Of a stretch of DNA of 64,000 nucleotides, positions 18,961 to 31,118 are shown piece by piece (positions within the stretch are counted from its first letter, which is position 1; each line of letters begins with the position of its first letter). The stretch covers positions 47,132,706-47,196,705 of the forward strand of contig CM065299.1 of the NCBI GenBank assembly GCA_032871835.1. Direction: 5' to 3'. The stretch is from Dipteronia dyeriana (lineage: Eukaryota > Streptophyta > Magnoliopsida > Sapindales > Sapindaceae). The translations under genes and the position numbers were made by a program. The notes under the pieces are model-generated. The model was not told the origin of the DNA and ran no database searches. It worked only from the letters and a program-made list of their open reading frames with translations.

Positions 18961-20738
18961 ATCACCTAGATTTGTTGCATCAGATCTGCCTGCTCCCATT
19001 TTCTCTTCTCGGTGTGCTCGCGGATCTCAGCTTGTATTTCCCTCCTAATCAGAATGTTGTCCCTAACTTGCTGTAAGGACTATATCAAGCATCTTCCACT
19101 TATCAGAGCCTCGATATGGTTACGTAGGTTATAACACTCTAAAGTGTTGTGACCCATGTCTTCATAAAAGTCACAGTACTTATATCGGTTCCTCCTATCG
19201 ACGGGGGCCTTTCATGGGTATGGGGTTCTGTAGTAGCCCATTATCCCAAATGGCGAGGTAGATCATTTCACGGGAAGCATTTAAGGGGTTGTAGTGATCG
19301 TATCCTGTCTCATCTCACGTTATAGCGGCTACTGTCCTAGGAAGAGGTGAATCCCGCAGAAGAGTTTGCCTTACTAGTTTCCTTTCTAACTTGGGTTGAG
19401 AAACGGGGAAACGAAAGGTTGACTTGTTGAGTTGTTTGTTCTGATTTTTCTGAACAAGTTCAGGTCTGAGAGTTTCCTTCTTTTATCGTTTTGTTGTTCA
19501 CAAATCATCATGCTCCATTTTGACCTTGAGCTGCTCATCGACTTCAAATTGCTCAAGAGCCTGATCATAGGCCTCTTGGTAGGTTTCTGGAGTTCGCTTG
19601 GCAAATGATCGGAAAAGCTTACTCGCCCATAGGTTCTGCCTGAAATTAGCAAGGGTCTATTTCTCAGTGAAGACCCCCATTTAGATAACTTCCTTATGGA
19701 ACCACTCCACGTAAACCCGGAGGGTTTCCCCTCTCTCCTATATCATATACTGTAAATGGATGAGGCTCTTTGTCTAGGGTTTGATTCCCTGGAATTGTTA
19801 GCAGAAATCAGTTGACAGCTTTATGAAGGAGTCCACACTGCTAGCGGGTAGCTTTCTAAACCAGGGCTTGGCAAAATCTGTTAGCGTAGTAGGGAATACC
19901 CAGCACATAGTGGCCCTGGTTGTGTTATGGACTTCCATCTGTTGGACGAAGCTCTCAAAGTGGATCAAAGGATCATCCGTACCAGAGAACTTGTCTGATG
20001 GCATCTTAAACTTCAGTAAGAGCTCCGCCTCCCAGATTCTTCTAGTAAAGGAGGCGTTCATCTCGTTTAGGGGATCCTTTTTGACCTCCTTACCCTTCCC
20101 TCTTTTCAACTGCTTGATCTTTTTCTGCATCTTAACCAGTTGGTTCCCCAGACATATATTTCTGTGCATCTTAGAATCAACCTCGGAACTCTTATTGTCA
20201 TATCTCCCCGAAAAGAAGAGTACTTCCATTTCATCATCCTAGAGGGCGGGTTCTGCTTGCATGGTTCACCGACTACCTCTGGTTTTGACTTGAGATTATC
20301 TTTTGGAAGTCGTCGGTTGAATAGGGTCTTGAGGTGCCCTTGGGGAAATGTCGACTGTCGACTTAACCTGCCTAGGTTGATAGTTGGTCAGCCTGTCTGG
20401 GACTGTGGGCATGGGCCCTAGCCTTTCCCGGATGGAAGTTGTAGACCCTGTCCTATGGCAGGCAGAGATCGGTAGGGGGCTCTCAACAGATCAAAAGCAG
20501 GCTGCCTAGTAGCGGGTTGGCTCGCTTCTCCTCGGATTCCTAGATATGCCAATTGAGGATCAATTCCTCCTGCAGCTAGACGGAAGCAGACAATTTCCAC
20601 ATTGGTTGCTGCATGCTGATTGATCACAACTGGGTTCACCGTCAGAGGAGTTGGTGCCTGCTCCACGCCTGGCTGATACGAGGCTGGCTTACGGTGCTTG
20701 GATTTCTTTCCCTTTGTCTACCCTTTCTGAGATTATAG
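18961..20738 (-). pseudogene. Tat-2c gag
   Basis: The N-terminal part (20418-20666) has VNPVVINQHAATNVEIV and RQPAFDLLRAPYRSLPAIGQ, parallel to QQAAAFVENIHL and FDRL in Tat-2g. The capsid part (19798-20229) reads KKDPLNEMNASFTRRIWEAE, KFKMPSDKFSGTDDPLIHFE, FVQQMEVHNTTRATMCWVFP and TDFAKPWFRKLPASSVDSF. Beyond a stop at 19798 broken frames carry the ETLRVYVEWFH and LFRSFAKRTPETYQEAYDQA segments, and the zinc-knuckle region lies near 19130-19190. The 88-codon frame at 19386-19652 is a frame-shifted shadow of this part. Confidence 0.8.
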
Positions 20739-22811
20739 TGTTGGGGTTTATGCCCTAAAGATGTAATTTGTAAATGGATTTATAAAATAAATAAAAGGAA
20801 AAGTTCAATTCATTCTTGTTATGTTGTTTATTTTCTAACTTGTGCATATATTTAACATCCAAGATTGCCGGATGTAATCTCGAACTGTGTATATGAGTGT
20901 TGTATACGGATGGATACAGTAAGAGATGTGCAATCTAAAGAGTCCATAGATATCAAATAAAGTTGGGTACTTTATTTGTGGTTAATCTATTGTTGCTGTC
21001 CATTCCGTAATATACGGTGATTCTATCCTGAATCATTCATATGTAGATATGAGAATGAAGGCACCTTGTATGATCTGATCATATAGAACTGGGCCATGAT
21101 CTATATGAATCTCTCACCAAGATTCGTTTACCGATGAGATTCATATATATCAACTAATGATGGCTATATGTCGGTGATCTTAATCCTGAGTGTCTTATCG
21201 GCTCCTTCAGGTTAGATCGTGGTCTTTGATATACCATGGGTGAAGTCGGATGCAGTTCCCTATCAATATGCTCCGTATGTTAGGATTACGGTTTGGCTTG
21301 TGGCTGGGAAGGTTTGTACACAATAGTGGAATCCACTCCTTCTTGTGAGAAGTAGACGGTAGTTCGCTTAAGGGTTGATTCGAGGCTTGGGCAATATAAG
21401 CGATCTCCTAGTTCCGTAAGGAAATAGGATTTATTGTTCATTATAGAATCAACGGTACTTAAAGGATATATGTAATTAGAGGGGTATAACGGATATTATG
21501 ACCCATCTCTAATTATGAACTACTGTGGAGGATCACACCATATGTAATAGCTATATCGATGGACACCGAGTTGTATCGGTCTGTGTAAAAGCGTCTACAG
21601 TTGAGAGAGTGCAGCTTTGGGTTAATAGTGGAATAACATCGGAGTTAATAATCAAGGAATATTAATTAAAGAGTTTAATTAATGATTCTAAGGATTATTG
21701 GAGCTCAAAATACTGTGGGTCCATTAGGTCCCCTTTCTAGCTCGATCGATTTAGGTAACAAGGGTCACGGTAAATTAATTGGATTGTCCAAAAGTGACAC
21801 GTGTATATTCAGGAATTAATTTAATAATGAGATTATTAAATTAAAAAATGTTAATAGTTAAATTAATTAAATAATTAGATTAATTAATTTTATTGATAAT
21901 TATTAATTATTAATTAACAATTAATTGGAGGGTGTTAGTTGATAAATGGATTTAGGTGAAGATAAAATAATAAGATTATTTTATTTTACTAAATCATTTA
22001 TCTAAGTATTTGAATTTAAGTTTAAATTTAAAATACTTATTATCTTTTTTAATATATTAGATATATTTGAAAATGATAATTAAAAGATATATATCAATTA
22101 TAAAACAAGAGATTGCATTGGATGCAAATTGGTGTGTGCACATATATAAGTGTTTGTATATGATACAAACAAGGATATATATATATAAGAACGTTGACTT
22201 CTTAAAAAACGCACAGCAAAAGGAGATATAGACATAGATTGAAAAAAGAAAAAAGTATACATATATATTTGTGTGCAGGCGTAATATCTATATATATACA
22301 TATATATATATATATTTGTGAAACAAATGAAAAATAAATAAATAGATATATATATCAAAAGCAATATATTTTTTACATGAGATGCAATTCATGTGCGCAT
22401 GAAATCAATACACCAAATTGAGATGAAAGAGTTTCTTCAAGTATTTCCCTGTATTCTCCATTCAAGTTCTTGAGACCGTGATGCGCCCACACACAGTTAC
22501 CAGTTCCGGGAGATAGCGAGCAAGATCGAGTGGTTAAGACAGGAGCACATCGTAAAGTGAAGGAGCCTCCAAACGTTGGTAAGAGTGGTTTAGACAGGAG
22601 CCTATCATAAAGTGAAGGAGCCTCCAAGCGTTGGCAAGATTTTCTTCTACTGATTATATTGATTACAATTTCCTGTAATTATATATTGTATGTATTAGTT
22701 TTGAAAAATAATTAAGATCCAAAGATCACTGGTCCCAGATACAGATATGATATGTATCTAAATTTTTTTAATCTTAGTTCCGATGCGTATCCGGTGAACG
22801 GGGTTCCAACA
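20739..22811 (+). mobile_element. Copia-B solo LTR (2073 bp)
   Basis: It starts tgttggggtttatgcccta and ends ggtgaacggggttccaaca. The start matches the LTR at 48161-48942 next to a Copia-B RNase H, which fixes its family and plus orientation. The flanks are tatag (20734-20738) and gatag (22812-22816), a 5-bp target duplication with one later change. No internal copia sequence is left, so it arose by LTR-LTR recombination. It interrupts Tat-2c between gag and the leader. It is AT-rich in the middle, and a 68-bp-spaced direct repeat (aagtgaaggagcctccaa) lies at 22550-22630. Its 84- and 88-codon frames are not genes. Confidence 0.92.
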
Positions 22812-22920
22812 GATAGGGTAGACGGATGTCCGGAAGTTTTGGCCTATCCTTGAGAGGAGCGAAGCCTCATGATTACTAATAAACAACAAATTTGTTAGTG
22901 TAAAAATTATGGTGTGGGTG
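22812..22920 (-). other. Tat-2c leader
   Basis: Short untranslated segment between gag (beyond the solo LTR) and the primer site, matching the Tat-2g leader near 50090-50160 (ggcttcgctcctcc on the reverse strand). Confidence 0.7.
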
Positions 22921-22938
22921 TTCCCACAGACGGCGCCA
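22921..22938 (-). other. Tat-2c primer-binding site
   Basis: On the minus strand TGGCGCCGTCTGTGGGAA, five bases from the LTR end. It is identical in Tat-2d and Tat-2g. Its first nine bases fit the 3' end of plant tRNA-Asp; assignment to that tRNA is inference. Confidence 0.85.
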
Positions 22939-22943
22939 GAAAG

Positions 22944-23529
22944 TGTTAGCGGAGAATTTACTAGAGGTGAGAAATTTCGGTTAACACCCTCTAGACCACT
23001 ACCACGTAGGTGGTGGCCGAGGTTGGTACCTTAGGTACCTAACCTGATAGAATAAAGATGGATGTATAAATATAAGTGCAATGAATACGAAAATGTAATG
23101 CATTTATTATCAACTACGAATATCGTACAAAAAGACTCTTAAACACTCTTAATCTCTCCGTGATACAGTAGGGTGGCAACCTCATGCCTGTCGAATAGTA
23201 GATAATAGTGGAGGCCGTGTTCTGATTACAGAATTAAGGCCGAAGATTCAAGAACTCTCCTCGTTTATTTGCCCTATGCTGCTCTCTTCTCCATTTCTCC
23301 TCATGCATGGACCTATTTATACATGATCCAAATAGGTTTAAACTTGTAAATCGCCCGTCACGATCCTAAGAATCTGTTTCCTCCTTATCGGACAAGATCC
23401 TTTTTTTTTAATTGTTGACTTTAAATTAATAACGGATTCGAGAATATCTTTGGTAGAGATAAGTTTGTTTCCTCTTCGAACTCAATCTCTTGCCTTACAC
23501 GTACGCCAGGTTTTCATGTTTGTTGGAGT
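22944..23529 (-). repeat. Tat-2c 5' LTR, truncated by Copia-A
   Basis: It starts (plus view) tgttagcggagaatttacta, followed by the family words ctagaccactaccacg and ggtggccgaggttggtacc. It aligns with the first half of 37778-39042 and stops at ggagt, where the Copia-A LTR begins. The other half of the LTR is not found on the far side of Copia-A. Confidence 0.88.
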
Positions 23530-25950
23530 TGAAGGGAAAAGAACGGTTCAAAACACAACGGAAGCGTGACAAAAACGAAAATTAGAAAATTAGGGTTTGC
23601 GTATAAATAAAAATTTTCCCTTTTATGAAACGAGAACCTTAACCCTAGATTAATTGACAAATATAAAAGTATCGTACCTTTTTTTTACGTGACGATAGAA
23701 CTAGCGTCTAATTGAATCAGCAAGATCTTCCGATCCAATCACGAACGTGAATCACCTAAGAGTGTGGGCTCCATTTCTTTAAATTGTATACCTGAGGATG
23801 GAGACAAACAAAATATTTTCTTTGTTAGTTACAAATATCCTCCAAGAGAAAAATCCAAGAACGTCCGGTCACTTTTGAATTATCAGTCAATTTGATTGAA
23901 ACTCGCGTGAACCTTGATTCGATGTTGTACACAAAACCTTTTTCATGTTAAGGATACTAGTGTACTATCGAAAACAAAAATGTTTTCTTTTTCTCTTTTC
24001 TCCTTGGCCAAATTCCACACCCTTTATCTATGAGTTGATCGAATTTTGTCAAGAGCAAAAACTAATTTTTTCTCCCCTAAAATTCTCTTTTGCTATGCTA
24101 AATTCTCTCTTGAAAATTACCTAGCATGGCCGAAATTTTCATAATAGAATTCTTATGGGCTGGCTGAAATTCAAACACATATATATTGGATGATTAATCC
24201 TCTCCTTAGAAGAATTTACTTGGTTGGCAAGAATCCTTTCCTTAGGTGGATTTATTTGGTAGTTAAGAATCCTTATCTAAAAGGAATTCTGTCATCATCT
24301 TATATATACATAGCTGGCCGAAATTCATAGGATAAGTATTAGGAAACTTAATTATTTTCCTAAGAAGGATCTACTTGGTTGTTAAGAATCCTTTCCTTAG
24401 GTAGAATTACTTGGTGGTTAAGAATCCTTTTCAAAAACGGATTCTATCCTACACCAAGACTCCTAATCCAACTCAATAGTGTATTTTTAACTATATGAAA
24501 GACTTCCTAATTTGATTAGATAAATAATTCCTTTTATTTATCTACTTATCAAATATAGTCTTCAACATTAACTATACTACCAACAATAGTATAGTTTTAG
24601 GAGACCATCTCCTACTAGGAAAAAGATTTTGACTTTTAATTAAATAATTAATTAATCAATAAATTAATTAATTTCCATTTAATTAAATAATAAAATAATA
24701 ATAATATATTTAAGCTATTTTAATAGCCTTTGCCGCCCATACCAAATATAAAGACCATTTTTTTTTTATTAAATCCATTGATAAAAAAGTCCACATGCGA
24801 ACTAGACCTATTCTTACGAAAGGAAACAAGTTCTCATGCCTTATTACAATTCTAGATGGACCCTTAATTTATCCGGTAGAATATATCAAGTGATCCATGC
24901 AAGTTCATGTGGATTGGGGATCTTGGCGGGCTATCTAAATTTAAGCTTCAATAGACATAACCCAATCACAATCAATAAATGATTCACTTAGGTCCGATCT
25001 ATTTAATTTTAGTTCATTGTACTAAAGAACTAAAATTGAACTCTTAAATGATGATAGAATGAGTTGATGTTACTCATTCATACCCTAGACAACCATATTG
25101 GAGAAAGTGTATCCTCGTGAAGAATACCAGTAATTGCCAAGAGCGCATAGACCGCCTATAGCTCTCCAAGTTACCATATTTACTCATATGCCCACATTTT
25201 AAACTTGGATATTTTGACTTGTCCAGGAGCCATGTTTCAATAGACACTTTTGAAAACTTAACGTTAAGATTTAATATCCAATACCTCAAAACATCCATAT
25301 GATGGATTCTAGTCTCATTGAATAAATGAAGCCACAATGTCCATATCTATATATGAAGTCCTTTATCGATTAACAAATGAATACCACCAAACTATCGAGG
25401 ATAGACTATGTTATATAATCGTACTCGTTGATAGCTCAAATGATAACACTTGCAACCATAAGTCCGTCATTTATCTCAGGACTGAGATAGACTCTCCGAT
25501 TGTCTTCAAATGAAAACTTTTATCCATTATTGGTTCTAGATAAAGTATTTCATTTTGATCCTATTCAATGCACCCAGTGCACTAAGTTCTTTTGCCAAAA
25601 GACACCACACTTTGATGATTTTAGACTCATCATAACACATTTGATTCCACTCAAATGCTAGTAAAAGAATCTACAACTTTGACAAGATAAAGACTCCCAA
25701 ACTTTTATCTTAAGTTGTGAATATTCTTCAAGACTAACTAAAGAATCGTGTCTACCTCATACATATCTAGATGTATGAACAATTCTTCATTTCTCATAGT
25801 CTTTTGACCTTTTGATTATTTACTTTTGACAATTATAATGATTAAACTATAACAATGCTATAATATTTGTTAAACTAGAAGTCACTTTACTAATATGAAA
25901 AGATTGTCAAATACAATATTACACTCTTGCTATCGAGCATAATCCTAACA
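23530..25950 (-). repeat. Copia-A 3' LTR (2421 bp)
   Basis: It starts (plus view) tgaagggaaaagaacggttc and ends gcataatcctaaca, giving TGTTAGGATTATGC...CCTTCA in element orientation. A purine-rich tract (ATTGGGAGAT on the minus strand) abuts it internally, as expected for plus-strand priming. It contains repeated ttaagaatcctttccttagg words (24200-24440) and a perfect hairpin at 24570-24596. The 87-codon minus frame (25074-25337) is shared with two other LTR copies but has mostly amino-acid-changing differences. Confidence 0.92.
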
Positions 25951-26765
25951 ATCTCCCAATTGCTCTATAGCAAATGTGTCATATCTCTCATCCCCATGTT
26001 CTCTAGATGCCCATCAAAACTCTTTTTATAGAAGAGCCTATGTAAGAGGATCTGCTAGATTTCTGCTGACGCGATCTTGGTAATCGTAGCATCACCCATA
26101 TGCACAATTTCCCTTTGAAGGTGATACTTTCTTTCAATGTGTTTCCCTCTCTTATGACTTCTTGGTTCTCTCAAATTAGTCACTGCTCCACTATTGTCAC
26201 AGTTGATAGTGATCTGCTTATTCGCATTAGGAACCACTTCCAAGTCAATCAAGAGTTGGCGGAGCCAGACAGCCTCTTTAGCAACCTCGCATGTGGCTAC
26301 ATACTTGGTTTCCATGATGGAATCAGCAATACAAGATTGCTTGATACTCCTTCTTATGACTGCTCCTCATCCAATAGTAAACACAGATTCTAATGTTGAT
26401 CTCCTGGAGTCAGAATCTGATTGAAAATTAGAATCTGTATACCCAATGGGAATTAATTCCCCTCCAGAGTATACAAGCATATAATCTCTCGTTCTCCTAA
26501 GATACTTGAAAATATGCTTGACTGCCGTCCAGTGATTAGGACCAGGCTTCGATTGAAACCTGCTAACTATGCCCACAGCAAAACAAATATCTGGTCTAGT
26601 ACAGAGCATTGCATAGATGAGACTTCCTACTGCCGAAGCATATGGAATCCTTCTCATGAATTGCTCTTCATGCTCATTCTTAGGAACTTGTTCCTTAGAA
26701 AGTTTGATTCCATGTCTGAAAGGTAACATACCTTTCTTGGAATCTTGCATGGAAAACCTAGACAA
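25951..26765 (-). pseudogene. Copia-A RNase H and end of RT
   Basis: The frame 26367-26765 reads MSRFSMQDSKKGMLPFRHG, YASAVGSLIYAMLCTRPDIC, WTAVKHIFKYLRRTRDYMLV and GYTDSNFQSDSDSRRSTLES, where the Asp of YTDS and the GYTDSDFQSD-type strand belong to RNase H. A frame change leads to METKYVATCEVAKEAVWLRQ (26055-26315), with the active-site Glu and the CDNSGAV strand, HIERKYHLQREIV. Sequence below 26055 is the short 3' tail to the LTR. It is disabled by frameshifts. Confidence 0.85.
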
Positions 26766-28097
26766 GATTTTATCTATGTATGAAGCTTAAGATAATGCAA
26801 TCGTTCTATTGTTTCTTACCCTTATGACTTAGATACAAAGAATATAACTTGCTTCTCCTAAGTCCTTCATATCAAATTGTTTTGCTAACCATTATTTTAT
26901 TGATGTCAATACACCTATAACGCTTTCGATGAGTAGTATATCATCAACGTAAAGAACTAGGAAAACCAACTTGTCGCCTTTAATCCTTTTGTATACACAA
27001 GGTTCATCAAGGTTTTGAATGAATCCAAAACCTTTTACGACTTGATCGAACCTTATGTTCCAGGATCTAGATGCTTGCTTCAATCCATATATGGATCTTT
27101 GCAACTTGCATACCCTTTCCTCTTGGCCATTTTCAATGAATCCTTCTAGTTGCATTATATAGATGCTTTCATTAAGACTTCCATTAAGAAAAGCTGTCTC
27201 GAGGTCCATTTGCCAAATCTCTAGGTCTAGAGATGTAGCAATGGATAAGAGTATCCTAATGGATTTAAGCATTGCCATAGAAGAGAAGGTTTCTTCATAA
27301 TCGATACCATCCTTCTGTGTATAACCTTTAGCTACCAATCTAGCTTTAAAGGTTTCCACCTTACCATCCATTCCTCTTTTCCTCTTGTATACCCACTTGC
27401 ACCCGATGGGTTTTATCCCTTTAGGCAAGTCTACAAGAGACCATACTTTGTTTTTGAACATAGATTCAATTTCGGATTGCATTGCCTTTTGCCAATGGCG
27501 ATAATCAACATCTTCCAATGCTTCCTTATATGTATAGGGATCATCTTCGTCCAGAAGATTCTCTACAGATTTTCCTAGACCGATGTATCTTTTGGGTTGT
27601 CTAACAACCCTCCCACTACGACGAGGTATGGTAGATTGTTGATCTTGTGTTGGTACGGAACTTATAATTGGGCTTGGTTGCGAAACCTCTTGTGGAATTG
27701 TATCTCCTAAAAGCTCATTTAGGACAATTGTACTTTTAGGCACAAAATTATTCATATAGTTCTTTTCTAGAAATTTGGCATTTGTCGAAACAAATACTTT
27801 AAAATCTGAAGGACTATAAAAATAATATCCTTTTGTTCCTTTTAGATACCCTACAAATATGCATGTTTCTGAACGGGACTCCATCTTTTCTGTATTTCCT
27901 TTTAACACGTGCACGGGACATCCAAATATCCTAAAGTGTTGTAAACTAGGCTTTCGCCTGGTCCATAACACATGCGGTGTTTTAGGAACCGACTTAGATG
28001 GTACATCGTTTAGAATATACATGGCAGTTTGTAAAGCATATCCCCAAAAAGAACTAGGGAGCGTTGAATAACTCAACTTAGACCTAACCATATCCAA
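26766..28097 (-). pseudogene. Copia-A integrase C-terminus and reverse transcriptase
   Basis: A 401-codon open frame (26892-28097) begins in the late integrase core ([60 protein letters not shown]) and runs into [98 protein letters not shown] and the catalytic [11 protein letters not shown]. All RT motifs are intact; only the thumb end (26766-26891) is broken by stops. In the first block, D-V-K becomes D-L-E (MDLETAF) but the metal-binding Asp is kept. This is the longest open coding stretch in the window. Confidence 0.92.
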
Positions 28098-28493
28098 AAG
28101 AATTCTATTTCTCCTTTCTGCTACCCCATTTTGTTGAGGTGTGCCTGGTGCAGAAAACTAAGAAATTATTCCATTATCAATAAGATATTGCTGAAACTCA
28201 CCAGATAGATATTCTCTATCACAATTGGACCTCAAGATTTTTATGCGTTTCTCAAGCTGATTTTCTACTTCAGCTTTTAATGCTTTGAACATATCAAAAG
28301 CATCCGACTTATGTCTCATGAGATACACATAGCCAAATCTTGAGTGATCATCCATGAAAGTGATGAAGTACTCATATCCACCTGTAGCTTGAATACTCTT
28401 ATGTCCACACACATTAGTGTGTATCAATCCTAAACATTCGATGGCTCTTGTGTCTTTGGTTGTAAACGACCTTTTGGTCATTTTACCTTCCAA
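28098..28493 (-). pseudogene. Copia-A integrase core
   Basis: The frame reads CLGLIHTNVCGHKSIQATGG, YEYFITFMDDHSRFGYVYLM and RIKILRSNCDREYLSGEFQQ. The usual copia words are LIHTDVCGP and LRSDRGGEY, so both catalytic aspartates have become Asn (HTN, RSN). The third acidic residue lies between this frame and the next, near the [11 protein letters not shown] segment at about 28098-28150, where a stop interrupts. It could not join DNA. Confidence 0.88.
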
Positions 28494-29017
28494 ACAAGAT
28501 TCACAAGTTGGTAGATCATCAACCTTAAGTCACTTAGAGGTCCGTCACTTACCAATCTCTTAATCCTATTAAGGTTAATATGACCTAAGCGCAAATGCCA
28601 TATGTAGGTTTCATCTTTTGATAATTTTACTCTTTTATGATTAGGTTTCGTTGATTCTGTGTCTAACAAGTGAGAGATATTTCCATGTAAATAGAATAAA
28701 CCGTTTTCCAATGTACATTTGCAAATAATTTTGTCATTCGTACTAATAATAAAAGCTTTATTAAAGGTAACCGAATAACCAAATTTATTTAAACAAGAAA
28801 CTGAAATTAAATTTATCTTGAATTGAGGTATATAATAAACGTTTATTAAATCTAAATGCCTATAAGAATCAAAATTGATTCTAATATCTCCTACTACACT
28901 AGTAGACACCAACGCTCCATTGCCTAAATGCAAGTTGAGTTCATTCTTATTCAGTCTATTCCTTTGACCCTTTTCACCACAAAAGAAACACTTTCCTTTG
29001 ATCTTGGTTACTTTCAT
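28478..29017 (-). pseudogene. Copia-A zinc knuckle, damaged protease and pre-integrase domain
   Basis: The frame starts with KGKCFFCGEKGQ, the first half of a C-C-H-C nucleocapsid knuckle, and jumps to NELNLHLGNGALVSTSVVGD. In copia proteins the knuckle is followed by the protease with D-S-G-A before the LHLGNG-type strand; here that catalytic piece is gone without loss of frame. The rest is protease tail (YYIPQFKINLISVSCLNKFG) and the pre-integrase zinc region (YIWHLRLGHINLNRIKRLV). The C-terminal part is out of frame with the integrase core. Confidence 0.85.
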
Positions 29018-29053
29018 AGTCTCCTTCTAAGAAGGTTCAAGTTGCTTTTTCTT

Positions 29054-29750
29054 CTATCGTCTCTTGACCTTCGTACGGGTCTTTAACAGTAGAAACTTGC
29101 CAAGCATATGAATCTCTTTACCCTCGCCTTTCACAAGGATTATCTTGGTGCTTTGAATATCTTGCATCAGGCTTTGCAAGGTGCATTCCTTATTATTCAA
29201 GGTGTAGTCAAACTTGAATTGATCAAAGGAATCCGATAGTGAGTTGACAATCATGTCAATTTTGGTCTCACCATCTATTTTAGCACTATTCAGTTCAGCA
29301 ATGTTGAGATGTCCTATGACTTTTATCATGTGATATTTCACACCCTGTCCAGGTTTCGTCCTAAGATTTATAAAAGCAATCACTGCCTCTGTCTCTTAGT
29401 CATCCTAGACCTCGTAGCAAACATCTCCTCTAGAGACATCATTATATAGGTAGCAGTATTCATTCCTTAATGTTGCTGTTGCAACACATCGGAGATGATG
29501 GCCATAATGTAACGTACATTTAGCCATCTCATCTGAAGACTTCCACTACTGATACTCATCTCTTTGCTTCCTGAGTTAGATTCATTAGTTTGGTGGTTAA
29601 GGAATATATAGAATGAACTTATACTTTTCAGTTTGCAACAACAACCCAATATTCCTTTTTCCATGTGACATAATTATCATTAGTTAAAGTATTATCTTTT
29701 AGGAATTTGATTAGGGATGGGGTCATGATTTCTTTATATTAACAAAAAGT
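29054..29750 (-). pseudogene. Copia-A gag
   Basis: Two open pieces represent gag. The N-terminal piece (29467-29664 and just upstream) is in a poor frame. The central piece (29054-29383) reads VKYHMIKVIGHLNIAELNSA, IDGETKIDMIVNSLSDSFDQ and FKFDYTLNNKECTLQSLMQD, the familiar copia gag (UBN2-type) pattern. Stops at about 29384 and 29465 divide it. It would assemble the particle. Confidence 0.75.
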
Positions 29751-31103
29751 ATATAAGTAAATAATCATGATAAAGCACTTTTGAATATTTATCTTGAATT
29801 AAATAAAATAATTCAATCGTAAAAATTCAACGGTGATCCAACACCCATAAATGTCACGCCTCCTTTGGGAGTACGCACCATTTACTAGTTGGACTAGGTC
29901 CCACCTAATTGTTAACATAACAACCAACGTTTTCTATTTTAGCCTTGCAATTTTATTAACAAGACCTCTTGGGAGGACATTAATAAAATTACATTAAGTG
30001 TGTTACCAAGTTATCGACCTTCAATATAATCCCTCACGAATATCCCTTATTTGGGAGTAGATATCGTTTGGGCTAATTGTCTAGTCTATCCTTGTAAGGA
30101 AGTATCTTCCTAAATTCCATTCATGAATACCTCTTGGGAGGTTATTCACAAAACATAAAGCTCAACTAAACATGGAGGCCATAGGTGTTCCAAAACACCT
30201 TCTCCCACTCAATTGTTTAAGGCGTGTGATCAAATTCCAAAGAATGATTTACCAAGTTATCTAGATGCCAATTTAGATACTTAAACCATTCAATGCATGT
30301 TCATACCAAGAAAGATATATGAGTGGCACTCCTATTCTATATGGCATGTTATCAAACAATGACAAACATTGCAATATTTACAAAAATATAAATAGCTACA
30401 ATTTTGATCCATCCTAGAAAAACAAGTAAATTACATATATCTTGGAATACAAGAACTTCTTTCTTGGCGAACAAGTCTTCACGCGACCTTCATCGTTCGG
30501 ACTCCCTCGGCTACCTCCTATGGGCATGCGCACCCCTTGCCCTTACCCATGGGCATGCACATGCCACAAACCCATAAAGGGCTGCCATGCGCAGCCCATG
30601 GCTACCAAAGGGCTGCTGTGCGCGGCCCATGCAACAACAAACGTGGCTATGCGCTCTTCGCACGCACGTTAGTTGTTATGGCTCGCACGGTCCCAAACTT
30701 GTTCCGGTTGCTCCTAATTCTTTAAACCTTCGAGTTTTCGATACTTGAATGTATTATAGAAGATTTAAAATAAAAAAAATACTGCAGTTTTTTTTTATTA
30801 CAATAGTGCAGTTTTTTTTTATTACAACAAAAAAAAAAAAAAAAAACTTAGCAACTACCAAGAAGGAAATTATGGTGATGATAGACCACCCTTCTTGTTA
30901 CAATCCCAAAACAAAATATATTGAAATTCTAGGACCAAAATTGAGCAATAACAAACCACATATAAAAAATAAATATATCCATACATTCCAATGTAAATAT
31001 ATATGTGAATACCTAGAGTGTCATCTCTTTCTAAAACATGCATATATACAAAAAAAGAAAAAGATTCACGAACACATACATCAATTAATCAAAAGTACAA
31101 CCA
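29751..31103 (-). other. Copia-A untranslated leader
   Basis: About 1.35 kb between gag and the primer site without a credible gene. It includes AT-rich stretches, poly-A/T tracts (30760-30850) and an odd GC-rich island at 30461-30720. The 60-120-codon frames here are accidental. Confidence 0.7.
30461..30720. repeat. GC-rich island of short inverted and direct words
   Basis: It repeats tgggcatgc (30522-30560) and variants of agggctgccatgcgcagccc with their inverse halves (30578-30640), so it can fold into small hairpins. Its base composition is unlike the AT-rich leader around it. Origin unknown. Confidence 0.6.
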
Positions 31104-31116
31104 GGCTCTGATACCA
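31104..31116 (-). other. Copia-A primer-binding site (initiator Met tRNA)
   Basis: On the minus strand TGGTATCAGAGCC, two bases inside the LTR end. This is the standard copia site complementary to the 3' end of initiator methionine tRNA. Confidence 0.95.
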
Positions 31117-31118
31117 AC

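Larger units (their letters stand above)
18189..23529 (-). mobile_element. Tat-2c: 5' part of a gypsy Tat element
   Basis: On the minus strand: partial LTR (23529-22944), primer site (22938-22921), leader, gag (20666 to about 19000) and protease (18960-18189). A Copia-B solo LTR splits leader and gag. RT, RNase H, integrase and the 3' LTR are missing because it joins Tat-2b at 18188. The 5' LTR is cut by Copia-A at 23529. Confidence 0.85.

Noticed and set aside
22098..22364. An 88-codon minus frame rich in Ile, Tyr and Phe
   Set aside because: Simple AT-rich sequence in the Copia-B solo LTR.
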